Positions 44,179 to 53,889 of a stretch of 64,000 nt of DNA are shown here, one piece after another. Made by a program: the position numbers and the translations under genes. Under the pieces are notes generated by a model. It was given only the letters and a program-made list of their open reading frames with translations. It had not been told where the DNA came from and ran no database searches. The stretch comes from Paenibacillus sp. FSL R7-0204 (GTDB taxonomy: Bacteria; Bacillota; Bacilli; Paenibacillales; Paenibacillaceae), in the NCBI RefSeq assembly GCF_038002225.1, contig NZ_JBBOCA010000001.1:682001-746000 (forward strand), written 5' to 3'. Every line of letters starts with the position of its first letter. Positions within the stretch are counted from its first letter, which is position 1.

Positions 44179-45405
44179 ATGAGATTCTTGCAGGCCTATC
44201 CGAAGGAAATTAAAGTATTCTTGATTGCCAGTCTTATTAATGCTACCGGCAGTGCGCTGATGTGGCCGCTGGTTACAATGTATGTATTCGATGAACTGGG
44301 ACGCAGTATGAAGGACGCGGGAATTGTTCTGCTGGTGCAGTCCCTTGGCGGGATTGCCGGTCAGCTGCTGGGCGGTTCATTGTACCATAAGGTAGGGGTC
44401 AACCGCTTGATTGTCGGCGCTTTGGCCATGAATGCCCTGACGCTGTTTGCCCTCCCGTGGGCGAGTGGAAGCTGGAGCGTATTCATTATCGTGATGGGGC
44501 TGATGGGATTGTTCAATTCCCTGTCCCTCCCGGCCATTCAGGCGTTTATCGGCTTCCGGTTCGCAGAGCAGCGCGCAGAGCTGTTCAATATCATCTATGT
44601 TGCCAATAATATAGGGGTAGCCCTGGGAACCGCGCTGAGCGGCTTCCTGGGCAATTATATGCTGAGCTTTGTGCTCAACGGGGTCACCTCAGCCGTATTT
44701 GCCGGATTCTTCTTTGTCTATCTGCGCAAGGTAGGGGCGGCACCGGCTCAGGGCCAAACGGCTAAGAAGCAGCCGCAGAATGAAGGTTCCGGCTGGAAAC
44801 TTCTCGGCCATATACGGATCTACCTGTTCATGGCGCTGGGCTCGATGTTCCTGCTGATCGGCAATTCGATCTGGAACAGCGGAGTCTCGCCGTTCATTAT
44901 CTCGGAAGGCTGGTCGAAGCAGCTATACGGCTTCCTCTGGACGCTGAATGGTGTACTGATCTTCGCGGCGCAGCCGCTGGTCAGCCTGATCAAGCGCGGG
45001 TTCGCGCAGACGTCAACCGCGCAGATGACAGCCAGCGCCGTCTTTTACCTGAGCGGGTATGCAGTAATTCTAATGATGCCAAGCTATCCGGGAATGCTGC
45101 TGGGCATGGTGCTGGCTACCCTTGGGGAGATGCTGATCTCTCCGGCGATGCCCTCCTTCATCTCGGAGCATGCCCAGCGCAGCGCACCGTTCTATCTCGG
45201 ACTTAGCGGCGGAATCGGCGCAATTGGCCGTGTCATCGGGCCTTATCTGATGGGCATTCAGTTCGACAGGGGCGGTCTTGTGCCTACCGGCTGGCTCGCT
45301 TGCGGTATGGCCGTGCTGTCTGTTGGATTCTTCGCGGTCCACGCCTATATGAACCGTTCAGTCGTGCAGCCTGAGCACAGGACTGCACAATCGTCCACGC
45401 TGTAA
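44179..45405 (+). CDS. Major facilitator superfamily transporter
   Basis: A 408-residue protein with twelve predicted membrane helices and a central cytoplasmic loop rich in Gln/Lys (APAQGQTAKKQPQNEG). LYHKVGVNRL between helices 2 and 3 fits the MFS loop motif. It resembles drug-efflux or unknown-substrate MFS proteins. The start is set at ATG 44179, where the protein becomes homologous in style; the ribosome site is weak, so it is uncertain. It runs toward the acetyltransferase and MOSC genes and may share their transcript. Confidence 0.85.
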   Translation: MRFLQAYPKEIKVFLIASLINATGSALMWPLVTMYVFDELGRSMKDAGIVLLVQSLGGIAGQLLGGSLYHKVGVNRLIVGALAMNALTLFALPWASGSWSVFIIVMGLMGLFNSLSLPAIQAFIGFRFAEQRAELFNIIYVANNIGVALGTALSGFLGNYMLSFVLNGVTSAVFAGFFFVYLRKVGAAPAQGQTAKKQPQNEGSGWKLLGHIRIYLFMALGSMFLLIGNSIWNSGVSPFIISEGWSKQLYGFLWTLNGVLIFAAQPLVSLIKRGFAQTSTAQMTASAVFYLSGYAVILMMPSYPGMLLGMVLATLGEMLISPAMPSFISEHAQRSAPFYLGLSGGIGAIGRVIGPYLMGIQFDRGGLVPTGWLACGMAVLSVGFFAVHAYMNRSVVQPEHRTAQSSTL

Positions 45406-45451
45406 CTAAACCTTTTACTATATGCTTAGTAAGGCAAGGGGGGTATAAATA

Positions 45452-45976
45452 ATGCAACCAATCAACAGAGATGCTGCACTGCTTATCCGGCCCTCCGAAA
45501 TCAGGGATGCCCGTGAGCTGATCGTGCTGGATAATATGATCTGGACAGAGAATACTACCCCGGGTCCGCTGATGTGGCGCTCGCGGGAGGACTATCTGCT
45601 GCATGCACCGCCCGGCTCCCAGCTGGTGGCCTTGCAGGACGGGGAGCTATGCGGTTATGTCGGCTTCGGCTGTCCCAGCGGGATGGAGAGCAACCGCCAT
45701 GTATGCGAGGTGAATATCGCTGTGCACCCGCGCTTTCAGCGGCTGGGTGTAGGCACCCGGCTGATCGCAGAGATCAAGCGCCATGCCGCGAAGCATGGCA
45801 TCCGCAAGCTGCGGCTGCGTGTGCTGTCCTGCAATACACCGGCGCTTCAGTTCTACCGCAAATGCGGATTCGAGGAAGAGGGACGGCTGCGGGAGGAATT
45901 CTACTTAAGCGGACGTTATGTAGATGAAGTATTCATGAGCTGCTGGCTGACGGGAGGAGAAGGGGATGGAGACTGA
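45452..45976 (+). CDS. GNAT-family N-acetyltransferase
   Basis: A 174-residue acetyltransferase: EVNIAVHPRFQRLGVGTRLIAE is the acetyl-CoA loop (V-x-P-x-x-Q/R-x-x-G-x-G/A pattern) and ALQFYRKCGFEEEGRLREEF the C-terminal signature. AAGGGGGG precedes the ATG. It overlaps the MOSC gene by 11 bases. Substrate unknown. Confidence 0.88.
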   Translation: MQPINRDAALLIRPSEIRDARELIVLDNMIWTENTTPGPLMWRSREDYLLHAPPGSQLVALQDGELCGYVGFGCPSGMESNRHVCEVNIAVHPRFQRLGVGTRLIAEIKRHAAKHGIRKLRLRVLSCNTPALQFYRKCGFEEEGRLREEFYLSGRYVDEVFMSCWLTGGEGDGD

Positions 45977-46631
45977 AGTGAAGAAGATGCAAGTCGTCTC
46001 GCTGAATGTAGGTAAGCCTAAGACGGTGGAATACCGCGGTAAGCCGCTGGACACCGGAATCTACAAGCTGCCGGTAGCCGGGCCGCTTGCGCTTCGGGTG
46101 GGTGGATTCACCGGGGACGGGCAAGCGGATCTGGTCAACCACGGAGGCCCCGACAAGGCGGTCTGTGTCTATCCGCTGGAGCATTATGCCCACTGGGAGG
46201 AGCGGCTTGGCCGGAAGCTGGAATATTCCGCCTTCGGCGAGAATATCACGGCGCGCGGACTGCTGGAGACCGAGGTGTGCATCGGGGATATCTTCGAGAT
46301 CGGTACAGCCCTGCTGGAGGTCAGCCAGCCGCGCTTCCCGTGCTTCAAGCTCACGCAAAAGCATGGCCCGGCAGATATGCCGGCCCAGGTGCTGTCCACC
46401 GGATATAGCGGCTTCTACCTCCGCGTGCTGCGTGAAGGCAGCCTTGCGGCCGGGGACCGGATCGTGAAGCTTGCGAGCGGAGCAGGCGGTATCCCGGTGA
46501 GACAGGTCCTGTACTCGATGGAGCACGGACGCAAGGATCATACCGGACTCGCGGAGCTGGCCGGACTGGAGAGCCTTGCAGCTGGCCTCCGGGAGCGGTT
46601 CCGGGGCTGGCTGGATGCTGCGGAGAGCTAG
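45966..46631 (+). CDS. MOSC-domain protein (YiiM-like)
   Basis: A 221-residue protein with the MOSC core: DLVNHGGPDKAVCVYP, AFGENITARGL, IGDIFEIGTALLEVSQPRFPCFKL, including the conserved cysteine in PRFPCFK that handles molybdenum cofactor sulfur. YiiM-type proteins act with molybdoenzymes that reduce N-hydroxylated compounds. With moaA and a TorD-like gene later in the window this suggests active molybdenum metabolism. The start overlaps the acetyltransferase gene. Confidence 0.9.
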   Translation: METEVKKMQVVSLNVGKPKTVEYRGKPLDTGIYKLPVAGPLALRVGGFTGDGQADLVNHGGPDKAVCVYPLEHYAHWEERLGRKLEYSAFGENITARGLLETEVCIGDIFEIGTALLEVSQPRFPCFKLTQKHGPADMPAQVLSTGYSGFYLRVLREGSLAAGDRIVKLASGAGGIPVRQVLYSMEHGRKDHTGLAELAGLESLAAGLRERFRGWLDAAES

Positions 46632-46996
46632 GGTGTTGAAGGGTGGAGGGGGGGAGCGGAGTAGGCAGAGCAGTTAGGAAAGCTGGGCCACCCGCTCTGC
46701 CCTGCAAAGTAAACAAATGGAAAATCGTATCTTAATCCGCCGACTTCAAGCAAATAACCGCAAACAAGTGGAAAAAGTCCAACTAAAATAGTTAGTTTCA
46801 ATCCTGATAGACGAAAGGCGAGAAATTAAGTGTTGTTTATCCAACTCCAGTCCGCGCACGGGCAAATCGTTCATCAGTAAGTGGGCAAAATCCAACTATA
46901 TCCGGTGTGCCCCCGAATCCGCCAAAAGCGACCCGACCAACACGTTCCCCTGGATGCTCCGCGCACCCGTGCTCTATTATCGGAATCCCTCCCTGC
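46632..46996. other. Gene-free intergenic stretch
   Basis: About 365 bases between two convergent genes contain no frame with a ribosome site. Short motifs such as GTGGAAAAAGTCCAACTAAAA in two halves and TCCAACTATATCC look like the recurrent intergenic fragments seen also near 14.7 kb, but no clear repeat unit was defined. Confidence 0.4.
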
Positions 46997-47545
46997 TCAG
47001 CCCAGCAGTTTCCATTCGCTGCGCAGCAGGCCGTAGACTGCGTGGTTCACATAACCGGCAGGCAGCTTCTCGGCCTGGCGGATGACTCCTTCGAAGATAA
47101 ATCCCAGCCGTTCGGGGATCGCTCTGCTGGCCAGGTTGCCTGTAGCGCAGCGGATCTCGATGCGGTTCAGCTCAAGCTCCAGCAGGGCGTAATCGACAAA
47201 GACCCGGCAGGCACTGGTCATATAGCCTTGTCCCTCATAACCCTCGCCCAGCCAGTAGCCGATGCCGACCGAGCGGTTATGCCAGTCAATCTCGTGATAG
47301 CCGATAATTCCGGCCAATTCCTCCCGGACCCACAGTCCGGCAGTGAAGCCGCCGTTATCAATGCCCTGCTTCACGGAGTTCTTGATGAACGTGGTAAGAT
47401 GAGCCTGCTCGGCTACGCCATCCACCCAAGGCAGCCACTGCCTGAGCCGGTGGCGGGAGCGTTCCACCAGGGCGAACATCTGACGGGCATGCTCCGGCAT
47501 GAGCAGCTTCAGCTTCAGCTCTTCATCTATGACATAATTGAACAT
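46997..47545 (-). CDS. RimJ/RimL-type N-acetyltransferase (YdaF-like)
   Basis: A 182-residue GNAT protein: GIIGYHEIDWHNRSVGIGYWLGEGYEGQGYMTSA in pieces is the RimL-type acetyl-CoA site, with NLASRAIPERLGFIFEG near the C-terminus. These proteins acetylate protein N-termini or small amines; the closest known type is the YdaF putative ribosomal-protein-serine acetyltransferase. A GGGGG run lies a few bases upstream of the ATG. Confidence 0.88.
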   Translation of the reverse strand: MFNYVIDEELKLKLLMPEHARQMFALVERSRHRLRQWLPWVDGVAEQAHLTTFIKNSVKQGIDNGGFTAGLWVREELAGIIGYHEIDWHNRSVGIGYWLGEGYEGQGYMTSACRVFVDYALLELELNRIEIRCATGNLASRAIPERLGFIFEGVIRQAEKLPAGYVNHAVYGLLRSEWKLLG

Positions 47546-47587
47546 GCGGCTGCCCCCTATGCGTTGTGAGTTATAAGCATCGCTGAA

Positions 47588-47833
47588 CTAACGCTTCTGC
47601 CACTCCAAAGCGTAGATGTCTTCCTCCAGGGCTTGCATGCGCTGCAGGGCAAGCGTACGGCAGTCGCTAAGCGCCCCGTTATAGATCGCCGGCCCCAGCT
47701 CCTTCAGGAAGAACTCCAATAGATTGTCTGCGGCCAGGTGGCCGATCGTTTCCCCGCGCTCCGCCTCGAAGTAGGCACGGATATTCTCCGTAATCATCTC
47801 CCGCTGCTCTTTAGGCAGTTTTACCGGTTGCAT
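47588..47833 (-). CDS. DUF2164 family protein
   Basis: An 81-residue protein of the DUF2164 family (LPKEQREMITENIRAYFEAERGE, then AADNLLEFFLKELGPAIYNGAL). No function is established. ATG 47833 is preferred to an ATG two codons upstream that abuts the GGGGG ribosome site. It lies 43 bases upstream of the acetyltransferase gene and probably shares a transcript. Confidence 0.8.
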   Translation of the reverse strand: MQPVKLPKEQREMITENIRAYFEAERGETIGHLAADNLLEFFLKELGPAIYNGALSDCRTLALQRMQALEEDIYALEWQKR

Positions 47834-47959
47834 AAGCATCCCCCTTTAGCGAAATATTCCTATATTTATCATGCTACTCCATCGCCGGGAGAGAAGTCAA
47901 AGGATGCGGGGGCTGCTTAACTTTTAAAATATAAAAATTTATATGTTGCACACGATAAC

Positions 47960-48026
47960 TTATCTTTCTATTTCTCGCTGAAACGGTACCGTCCTTTAAA
48001 AGGACGGCAATGCCGTTTCCACTTGT
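47960..48026. repeat. Dispersed hairpin repeat, copy upstream of glnS
   Basis: This 67-bp sequence contains TTCTATTTCTCGCTG followed by a hairpin built from GAAACGG, CGTCCTTT, AAAGGACG and CCGTTTC. A near-identical copy lies at 49892-49955, so the pair brackets glnS as direct repeats. This copy carries GGCAATG where the other has GGTA. Confidence 0.8.
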
Positions 48027-48113
48027 TGAACATTCCCTGCTTAACGGGTATATTAGTAGGAAACATGTTCATACAAGGAAGTAGTTATATTACAGAATGA
48101 AAGGTTGATCAAT

Positions 48114-49817
48114 GTGGAGAACCAGGGTACACCCTCCAATTTCATTAAGAACGTCATTACCGAAGATCTCCGCTCGGGTAAGGTTAAGGAAGTCGTCACC
48201 CGCTTTCCGCCGGAGCCGAACGGTTATTTACATATCGGACATGCCAAGGCGATCTGGATTAACTTCACGCTGGCGGATGAGTTCGGCGGCAAGACCCATC
48301 TGAGATTCGATGACACGAATCCGCTCAAGGAAGATACCGAATACGTCAACTCCATCCAGGAGGATGTGAAATGGCTCGGGTATGAATGGGAGGAGTTGCG
48401 GTTCGCCTCGGATTATTTCGGGGAGATGTATGAGCGTGCCGAACTGCTGATCAAGAAGGGCAAGGCCTATGTCGATGATCTCAGCGCCGAGCAGATACGT
48501 GAATTCCGGGGCACGCTGACGGAGCCGGGGCAGAACAGCCCTTACCGCGAACGCGGAGCAGAAGAGAACCTTGATCTGTTCCACCGCATGAAGGCGGGAG
48601 AATTCAAGGACGGCGAGAAGGTTCTGCGCGCCAAAATTGACATGTCCTCTCCTAACATCAATCTGCGTGACCCGGTCATCTACCGGATCTCCCACTCTCA
48701 TCACCACAATACGGGTGACGCATGGTGCATTTATCCGATGTATACCTTCGCACATCCGCTGGAGGATGCCATTGAGCATGTCACCCATTCCCTCTGCTCC
48801 CTGGAGTTCGAGGATCAGCGCCCGTTCTATGACTGGGTTGTCGCGGAATGTGACATGGAGGCTTCGCCGCATCAATACGAATTCGGACGCCTTAATCTGG
48901 CCCAGACGGTTACGAGCAAGCGCAAGCTGAAGCTGCTGGTCGATGAAGGCCATGTGGACGGCTGGGATGATCCCCGCATGCCGACGATCTCCGGGCTGCG
49001 CCGCCGCGGCTATACGCCTGAGGCCATCCGCAGCTTCGTGCATGAGACCGGTATCTCCAAGAGCCAGGGGCTCGTGGACCTGCAGATGCTGGAGCACTTC
49101 ATCCGTGAAGATCTCAAGCTGACGGTTCCCCGGACGATGTCTGTGCTGCGGCCGCTGAAGGTGGTTATTACGAATTATCCCGAAGGCGAGACCGAATACT
49201 TCGAAATTGAGAACAATGTGGAGAACCCGGAGATGGGCAACCGCCAGATTCCGTTCTCCCGTGAGATCTATATTGAACGTGATGACTTCATGGAGATTCC
49301 GCCGAATAAGTATTTCCGCTTGTTCCCCGGCAATGAAGTGCGCCTCAAGAATGCTTATTTCATCAAGTGCAACGACTTCATCAAGGATGAGAACGGCGAA
49401 GTGGTGGAGCTGCATTGTACCTATGATCCTGAGACGAAGAGCGGCAGCGGGTTCACCGGCCGCAAGGTTAAGGGAACGCTGCACTGGGTAGATGCAGGAC
49501 AGGCTGTACCGGCGGAATTCCGCCTGTATGAGCCGCTGATCTCTGCTGAAGAGGCGGAGACGGATGCTGAATTAGAAGGTCTGGAAGCTTCCGCTGACAA
49601 GCCGGAGCCAACCTTCCTGGATCAGCTGAATCCGAAGTCCATCGAGATCCTGCAGGGCTTCGTGGAGCCTGGGCTGAAGGACAGTGTGGCGCAGGACAAG
49701 TTCCAGTTCTTCCGTCACGGGTACTTCAACGTAGACAGCAAGTATTCGTCGCCGGAGCACCTGGTGTTCAATCTGATTGTATCCCTCAAAAGCTCCTTCC
49801 AGCCTAAGAAAGGCTAG
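48114..49817 (+). CDS. glnS: Glutaminyl-tRNA synthetase
   Basis: A class I synthetase of about 567 residues: HIGH motif [13 protein letters not shown] equivalent VTSKRKL, and typical GlnRS blocks ([31 protein letters not shown]). It charges tRNA-Gln directly. Most Firmicutes instead use a nondiscriminating GluRS plus GatCAB, so glnS here was probably gained by transfer. GTG 48114 has AAAGG at a good distance; TTG 48105 abuts it. No T-box leader was recognised upstream. Confidence 0.95.
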   Translation: MENQGTPSNFIKNVITEDLRSGKVKEVVTRFPPEPNGYLHIGHAKAIWINFTLADEFGGKTHLRFDDTNPLKEDTEYVNSIQEDVKWLGYEWEELRFASDYFGEMYERAELLIKKGKAYVDDLSAEQIREFRGTLTEPGQNSPYRERGAEENLDLFHRMKAGEFKDGEKVLRAKIDMSSPNINLRDPVIYRISHSHHHNTGDAWCIYPMYTFAHPLEDAIEHVTHSLCSLEFEDQRPFYDWVVAECDMEASPHQYEFGRLNLAQTVTSKRKLKLLVDEGHVDGWDDPRMPTISGLRRRGYTPEAIRSFVHETGISKSQGLVDLQMLEHFIREDLKLTVPRTMSVLRPLKVVITNYPEGETEYFEIENNVENPEMGNRQIPFSREIYIERDDFMEIPPNKYFRLFPGNEVRLKNAYFIKCNDFIKDENGEVVELHCTYDPETKSGSGFTGRKVKGTLHWVDAGQAVPAEFRLYEPLISAEEAETDAELEGLEASADKPEPTFLDQLNPKSIEILQGFVEPGLKDSVAQDKFQFFRHGYFNVDSKYSSPEHLVFNLIVSLKSSFQPKKG

Positions 49818-49832
49818 AAGAGCTGCATATAA

Positions 49833-49875
49833 GCAAACAGGCTTGGTCTCCCGCCGGGAGGCCAAGCCTGTTTGC
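49833..49875. terminator. Terminator between glnS and the convergent MFS gene
   Basis: A stem of about 18 bp (49833-49852 with 49857-49875) around CCCGCCGGGA, with AT-rich flanks. Confidence 0.85.
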
Positions 49876-49891
49876 TGTATCCAAATATAAA

Positions 49892-49955
49892 TTATCCTTC
49901 TATTTCTCGCTGAAACGGTACCGTCCTTTGAAAGGACGGTACCGTTTCCACTTGT
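49892..49955. repeat. Dispersed hairpin repeat, copy downstream of glnS
   Basis: Second copy of the repeat at 47960-48026. Its hairpin is nearly perfect: GAAACGGTACCGTCCTTT pairs with AAAGGACGGTACCGTTTC across a single G. It ends only a few bases from the stop codon of the MFS gene on the minus strand and could also terminate that transcript. Confidence 0.8.
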
Positions 49956-49962
49956 GCGTATG

Positions 49963-51180
49963 CTAGTCTTCTGCCGGCTCATCCTCGGGATCAGCCGGAG
50001 GGCGGTAGCTGCCGCGAATGACAGTGAGCCACATCATTCCGAAGCCGATCGCCCCGAACAGGGCAAGAAGCGCACCGGATTGATACATCGTCTGTGCGCC
50101 GAGGGTCTGATACATCCAGCCGCCGAGGACGCCGCCAAGAATGCCGGAGATTCCGCTCCAGGTGAGCGTGTAGAGAGCCTGTCCCGAGGAACGGTAGGGC
50201 CTTGGCACCAGCAGCATGGTCAACTGGGTTCCGACATAGAAGAAGCCGCCGAAGGTAATGGAGTGCAGCACCTGAATGAGTGCGACCTGCAGCGGAGTCG
50301 TTGCATCGGCCATCAGCCACCACCGCAGGAAGAAGAGCGCGCTGACCAGCGTGAGCGAGGCCAGCAGGACCGGGATTTTGCGCCGGAGAACAATATTGCA
50401 CAGGAGCAGTACCCCCATCTCCAGGATGGAGGACAGGAATACAGCGAGACCGATCATAATCTTGCTTCCGCCCAGCTCCGTGATGTACAGTGACACAAAG
50501 GTGTTGTTCATCGTATTCGGGATCGAGACCAGGATGCCGAAGAGGATGAAGCACAGGAAGAACGGGTTATGGAAGATCTGGCTCATGCCTTTGAAGGGCA
50601 AGGGTGCGATTCCAATCGAATGGTCCAGCTTCGGCAGCGTGATCAGTGCAATCATCGCCGCACAGAGCAGTGATGCAAACAGATAGGACAGCACAGAGAT
50701 GCCGGCCCATTCAATCACGGGACCGGCAAGGATGGCGGTGAAAGCCCAGCCTAGTGATCCCCATAGCCGGAAAGAGCCAAAGCTGCGGCTGGTTCCGTCA
50801 ATATAGCTGAGAATCATCGTGTTGCTCTGGGCGAACAGGGGCCCCTGGAAGAAATAGAAGAACAGAATGGATATGTAGATCATTTCATATGTATTCGCCT
50901 GAAAGACAAGTTGGGTCAAGACCAGCGTTCCCGTCAGCATGACGAGGACAATCCGCCGGATATTCTGATACCGGTCACTCCAGATGCCCCAGAAAGGATT
51001 GGCTATAATGGAGACCAATGCGCCTACAGACATCAGGCTCCCGATCTCCAGCTTATTCATTCCTACATCCTGCAGATATAAGGGAAAGAAGCTGGTGAAG
51101 AGGACAACCGTTCCATATACGAAGAAGTTGAACCATTTCAGAGAGGTGAAAGACAGCTGCTTATCGGATTGATCCCGCAA
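49963..51180 (-). CDS. MFS transporter, HcaT/phenylpropionate-permease-like
   Basis: About 405 residues with twelve membrane helices. FFVYGTVVLFTSFFPLYLQDVGMNK and SFGSFRLWGSLGWAF are typical of the MFS_1-like group that includes HcaT and LacY relatives. TTG 51180 is favoured because AAGGAG lies eight bases upstream; a GTG at 51189 abuts that site. Substrate unknown. Confidence 0.85.
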   Translation of the reverse strand: MRDQSDKQLSFTSLKWFNFFVYGTVVLFTSFFPLYLQDVGMNKLEIGSLMSVGALVSIIANPFWGIWSDRYQNIRRIVLVMLTGTLVLTQLVFQANTYEMIYISILFFYFFQGPLFAQSNTMILSYIDGTSRSFGSFRLWGSLGWAFTAILAGPVIEWAGISVLSYLFASLLCAAMIALITLPKLDHSIGIAPLPFKGMSQIFHNPFFLCFILFGILVSIPNTMNNTFVSLYITELGGSKIMIGLAVFLSSILEMGVLLLCNIVLRRKIPVLLASLTLVSALFFLRWWLMADATTPLQVALIQVLHSITFGGFFYVGTQLTMLLVPRPYRSSGQALYTLTWSGISGILGGVLGGWMYQTLGAQTMYQSGALLALFGAIGFGMMWLTVIRGSYRPPADPEDEPAED

Positions 51181-51420
51181 ACTTTGCACTCCTTTCCCGC
51201 TAGGATGCCTTGCATTCTTGCTGTGGCCGCCTTATTATGCCGCTGATATCACTGTAACATTTGTTGAAAAGGGATACAAACCAACTTTTATGGGGAATTA
51301 CAAATCAATGGAAAAATATCTGTTTAACTTCAGTTTACATAGGCCAGTTATTCTGGGTTCTAAGGCGGAAGCGGGGCCCTACTGCTCCATATATCTATCT
51401 GCCGGAAAAGGGGATTTCTT

Positions 51421-53286
51421 ATGAAAAACAAGCAAGCACCGCAGAAGCAGAGCGCGGCCATGAAGCCCTTCCTGAAGCTGCTGCACGAAACCAAGCCATC
51501 TTATCTGCTGCTGGCGCTGGCCCTTGGCCTCAGCATCATTTCGACCCTTGTCGGTCTGGTAATTCCCATGTTCACGAAGAATCTGGTGGACGGCTTCTCG
51601 CTGGCTTCGGTCAGCAAGCTGCAGATTGCAGCCATTGCCGGAGCGTTCATTGCGCAGACCGTGGCCGGCGGAGTCTCGATTTACCTTTTGAATGCCGTCG
51701 GGCAAAAAGTCGTGGCCGGGCTGCGTGACAGGCTGTGGCGCAAATTCCTGGTGCTGCCCGTATCCTACTATAATGAGAACCGGACAGGCGAGAGTGTCAG
51801 CCGGATGACTAATGATACAGGAATTCTCAAGACACTGATCTCCGAGCATCTGGCCAGTCTGTTCACCGGCCTCATCTCTATTGTCGGCTCTGTCCTGGTG
51901 CTGTTCTATCTGAACTGGAAAATGACGCTGGTCCTGTTCACGGTGCTTCCGCTGTCGGCGCTGATTCTGGTGCCGCTGGGGCGGCAGATGTACAAGATCT
52001 CCAAGGGCACGCAGGACGAGACGGCCTCCTTCACCGCTGTGCTCAGCGGCGTATTGTCCGAGATCCGGCTGGTGAAGTCCTCGGGAGCGGAGCAGAAGGA
52101 GTATGAAGCCGGACGGAAAGGAATTATGAACCTGCTGGGCTTCGGGATTCGTGAGGGCAAGATCAGCGCCCTGATTAGCCCGTTGATCTCCTTCGTCTTC
52201 ATGATGCTGCTGGTGGTTATTATCGGCTATGGCGGGATGCTGGTATCCTCAGGGGCGCTCACCGCCGGTGAACTGGTCGCCTTCATTCTGTATCTGATTC
52301 AGATTATTATGCCGCTGACACAACTGACGCAATTCTTCACCCAACTCCAGAAGGCCAAGGGGGCCTCCGAACGTATTATAGAGACCCTTGCAGCAGAGGA
52401 AGAGGTATATGATGGCGTGGAAGAGGCTGAGGGCACAGAGGGGCCGATTGCTGTGGAAGACCTCAGCTTCGGATACAAGACGGGGGAGAAGGTCCTCAGC
52501 AAGGTAAGCTTCACTATGCAGCCTGGGCAGGTGACTGCCATTGTCGGTCCGAGCGGAGGCGGTAAAACAACCCTGTTCTCGCTGCTGGAACGGTTCTATG
52601 AGCCGCAGAGCGGAGTCATCCGGCTGGACGGCAAACCGGCGTCGATGTTTTCCCTGAAATCCTGGCGGAAGCAAATCGGTTATGTCTCTCAGGAAAGTCC
52701 GCTACTGGCCGGTACCATTGCTGAGAATCTCGGATACGGGCTGGACCGCGAGATCAGCAAGGAGGAGCTGAAGCGGGCTGCGGCCATGGCCTACGCTGAC
52801 GGCTTCATTGAAGAGCTGCCTGACGGGTACAACACGGATGTCGGTGAACGCGGGGTGAAGCTGTCCGGCGGACAGCGGCAGCGGATTGCCATCGCCAGAG
52901 CGCTGCTGCGCGATCCGAAGATTCTCATGCTTGATGAGGCTACCTCAAGCCTCGACAGCCAGTCGGAGGCCGTGGTGCAGAAGGCACTGGGTAATCTGAT
53001 GCAGGGCCGGACCACGATTGTAATTGCCCACAGATTAGCTACGGTGGTCAACGCGGACCAGATTATTTTCATGGAGAAGGGCCGGATTACCGGCAAGGGT
53101 ACGCATGAGGAGCTGCTGAGGGACCATGAGCTGTACCGTGAATTCGCCGAGCAGCAGCTGCAGCTGAACACACCTGAGCTTCTGAGCCAAGGAATAGAGG
53201 AGGGTTCTACAGACTATGGTCAAAATACTGGTAGTGGACGACGATCCGCACATCCGCGAATTGGTGGGAGTGTTCCTGAGAGCTGA
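51421..53286 (+). CDS. ABC multidrug-exporter-type half transporter (BmrA/LmrA-like)
   Basis: A 621-residue fusion of six membrane helices and an ATPase domain with all catalytic motifs: Walker A GPSGGGKTT, signature LSGGQRQRIAIARA, Walker B ILMLDEATSSLD and the H-loop IAHRL. It probably works as a homodimer. The last 24 codons overlap the response-regulator gene by 71 bases, longer than usual; BmrA-type proteins end about 25-30 residues earlier, so a lost stop codon is possible. The adjacent two-component system may control it. Confidence 0.9.
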   Translation: MKNKQAPQKQSAAMKPFLKLLHETKPSYLLLALALGLSIISTLVGLVIPMFTKNLVDGFSLASVSKLQIAAIAGAFIAQTVAGGVSIYLLNAVGQKVVAGLRDRLWRKFLVLPVSYYNENRTGESVSRMTNDTGILKTLISEHLASLFTGLISIVGSVLVLFYLNWKMTLVLFTVLPLSALILVPLGRQMYKISKGTQDETASFTAVLSGVLSEIRLVKSSGAEQKEYEAGRKGIMNLLGFGIREGKISALISPLISFVFMMLLVVIIGYGGMLVSSGALTAGELVAFILYLIQIIMPLTQLTQFFTQLQKAKGASERIIETLAAEEEVYDGVEEAEGTEGPIAVEDLSFGYKTGEKVLSKVSFTMQPGQVTAIVGPSGGGKTTLFSLLERFYEPQSGVIRLDGKPASMFSLKSWRKQIGYVSQESPLLAGTIAENLGYGLDREISKEELKRAAAMAYADGFIEELPDGYNTDVGERGVKLSGGQRQRIAIARALLRDPKILMLDEATSSLDSQSEAVVQKALGNLMQGRTTIVIAHRLATVVNADQIIFMEKGRITGKGTHEELLRDHELYREFAEQQLQLNTPELLSQGIEEGSTDYGQNTGSGRRSAHPRIGGSVPES

Positions 53287-53887
53287 AGGGATGGCCGAGG
53301 TGCTGAGCGCTTCTGACGGACTGGAGGCGCTGCAGCTGCTTGAAGAGACTGCGGCGGATATGGCGATCATTGATATCATGATGCCGAATATGGACGGCTG
53401 GGAGCTGTGCCGGGAGCTGCGGGGGCGGTATGATTTTCCGATTCTGATGCTGACGGCCAAAGGAGAGACCTCGCAGATTGTCAAAGGCTTCGAGCTGGGC
53501 ACAGACGACTATCTGGTCAAGCCGTTCGAGCCGCCGGTGCTGATCGCCAGGGTCAAGGCCCTGCTGAAGCGTTACCAGATTTCGGCCGCCCAGAGTGTTA
53601 CCGTTGGCAGTCTGCGGATGAACCGTGCAACCTATGAAGTGCTGTCCGAGCATGGCGGGTTCACGCTGCCGCTGAAGGAATTCGAGCTGCTCTTCAAGCT
53701 GGCCAGTTACCGGGGGCAGACGCTGACCCGTGACCGGCTGATTGAAGAGATCTGGGGCTACGATTACGAAGGCAATGAGCGGACGCTGGATGTGCATGTG
53801 GGTCGTCTGCGCGAGCGGTTTCCGCAGGAGAAGTTCGGATTCTCCATTCGCACGATCCGGGGGCTTGGCTACCGGCTGGAGGGATAG
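53216..53887 (+). CDS. OmpR/PhoB-family response regulator
   Basis: A 223-residue regulator: receiver domain with acidic pocket VDDDPH, phosphoacceptor Asp in IIDIMMPNMDGW (about 52) and the conserved Lys in VKPFEPP (about 102), then a winged-helix DNA-binding domain (RDRLIEEIWGYDYEGNERTLDVH in pieces). GAGGAGGG lies upstream within the ABC gene. It is followed two bases later by its sensor kinase. Confidence 0.93.
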   Translation: MVKILVVDDDPHIRELVGVFLRAEGMAEVLSASDGLEALQLLEETAADMAIIDIMMPNMDGWELCRELRGRYDFPILMLTAKGETSQIVKGFELGTDDYLVKPFEPPVLIARVKALLKRYQISAAQSVTVGSLRMNRATYEVLSEHGGFTLPLKEFELLFKLASYRGQTLTRDRLIEEIWGYDYEGNERTLDVHVGRLRERFPQEKFGFSIRTIRGLGYRLEG

Positions 53888-53889
53888 GC

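Noticed and set aside
47840..48113. T-box leader for glnS
   Set aside because: No specifier stem or T-box consensus (TGGNACC) was found; the structure present is the dispersed hairpin repeat.
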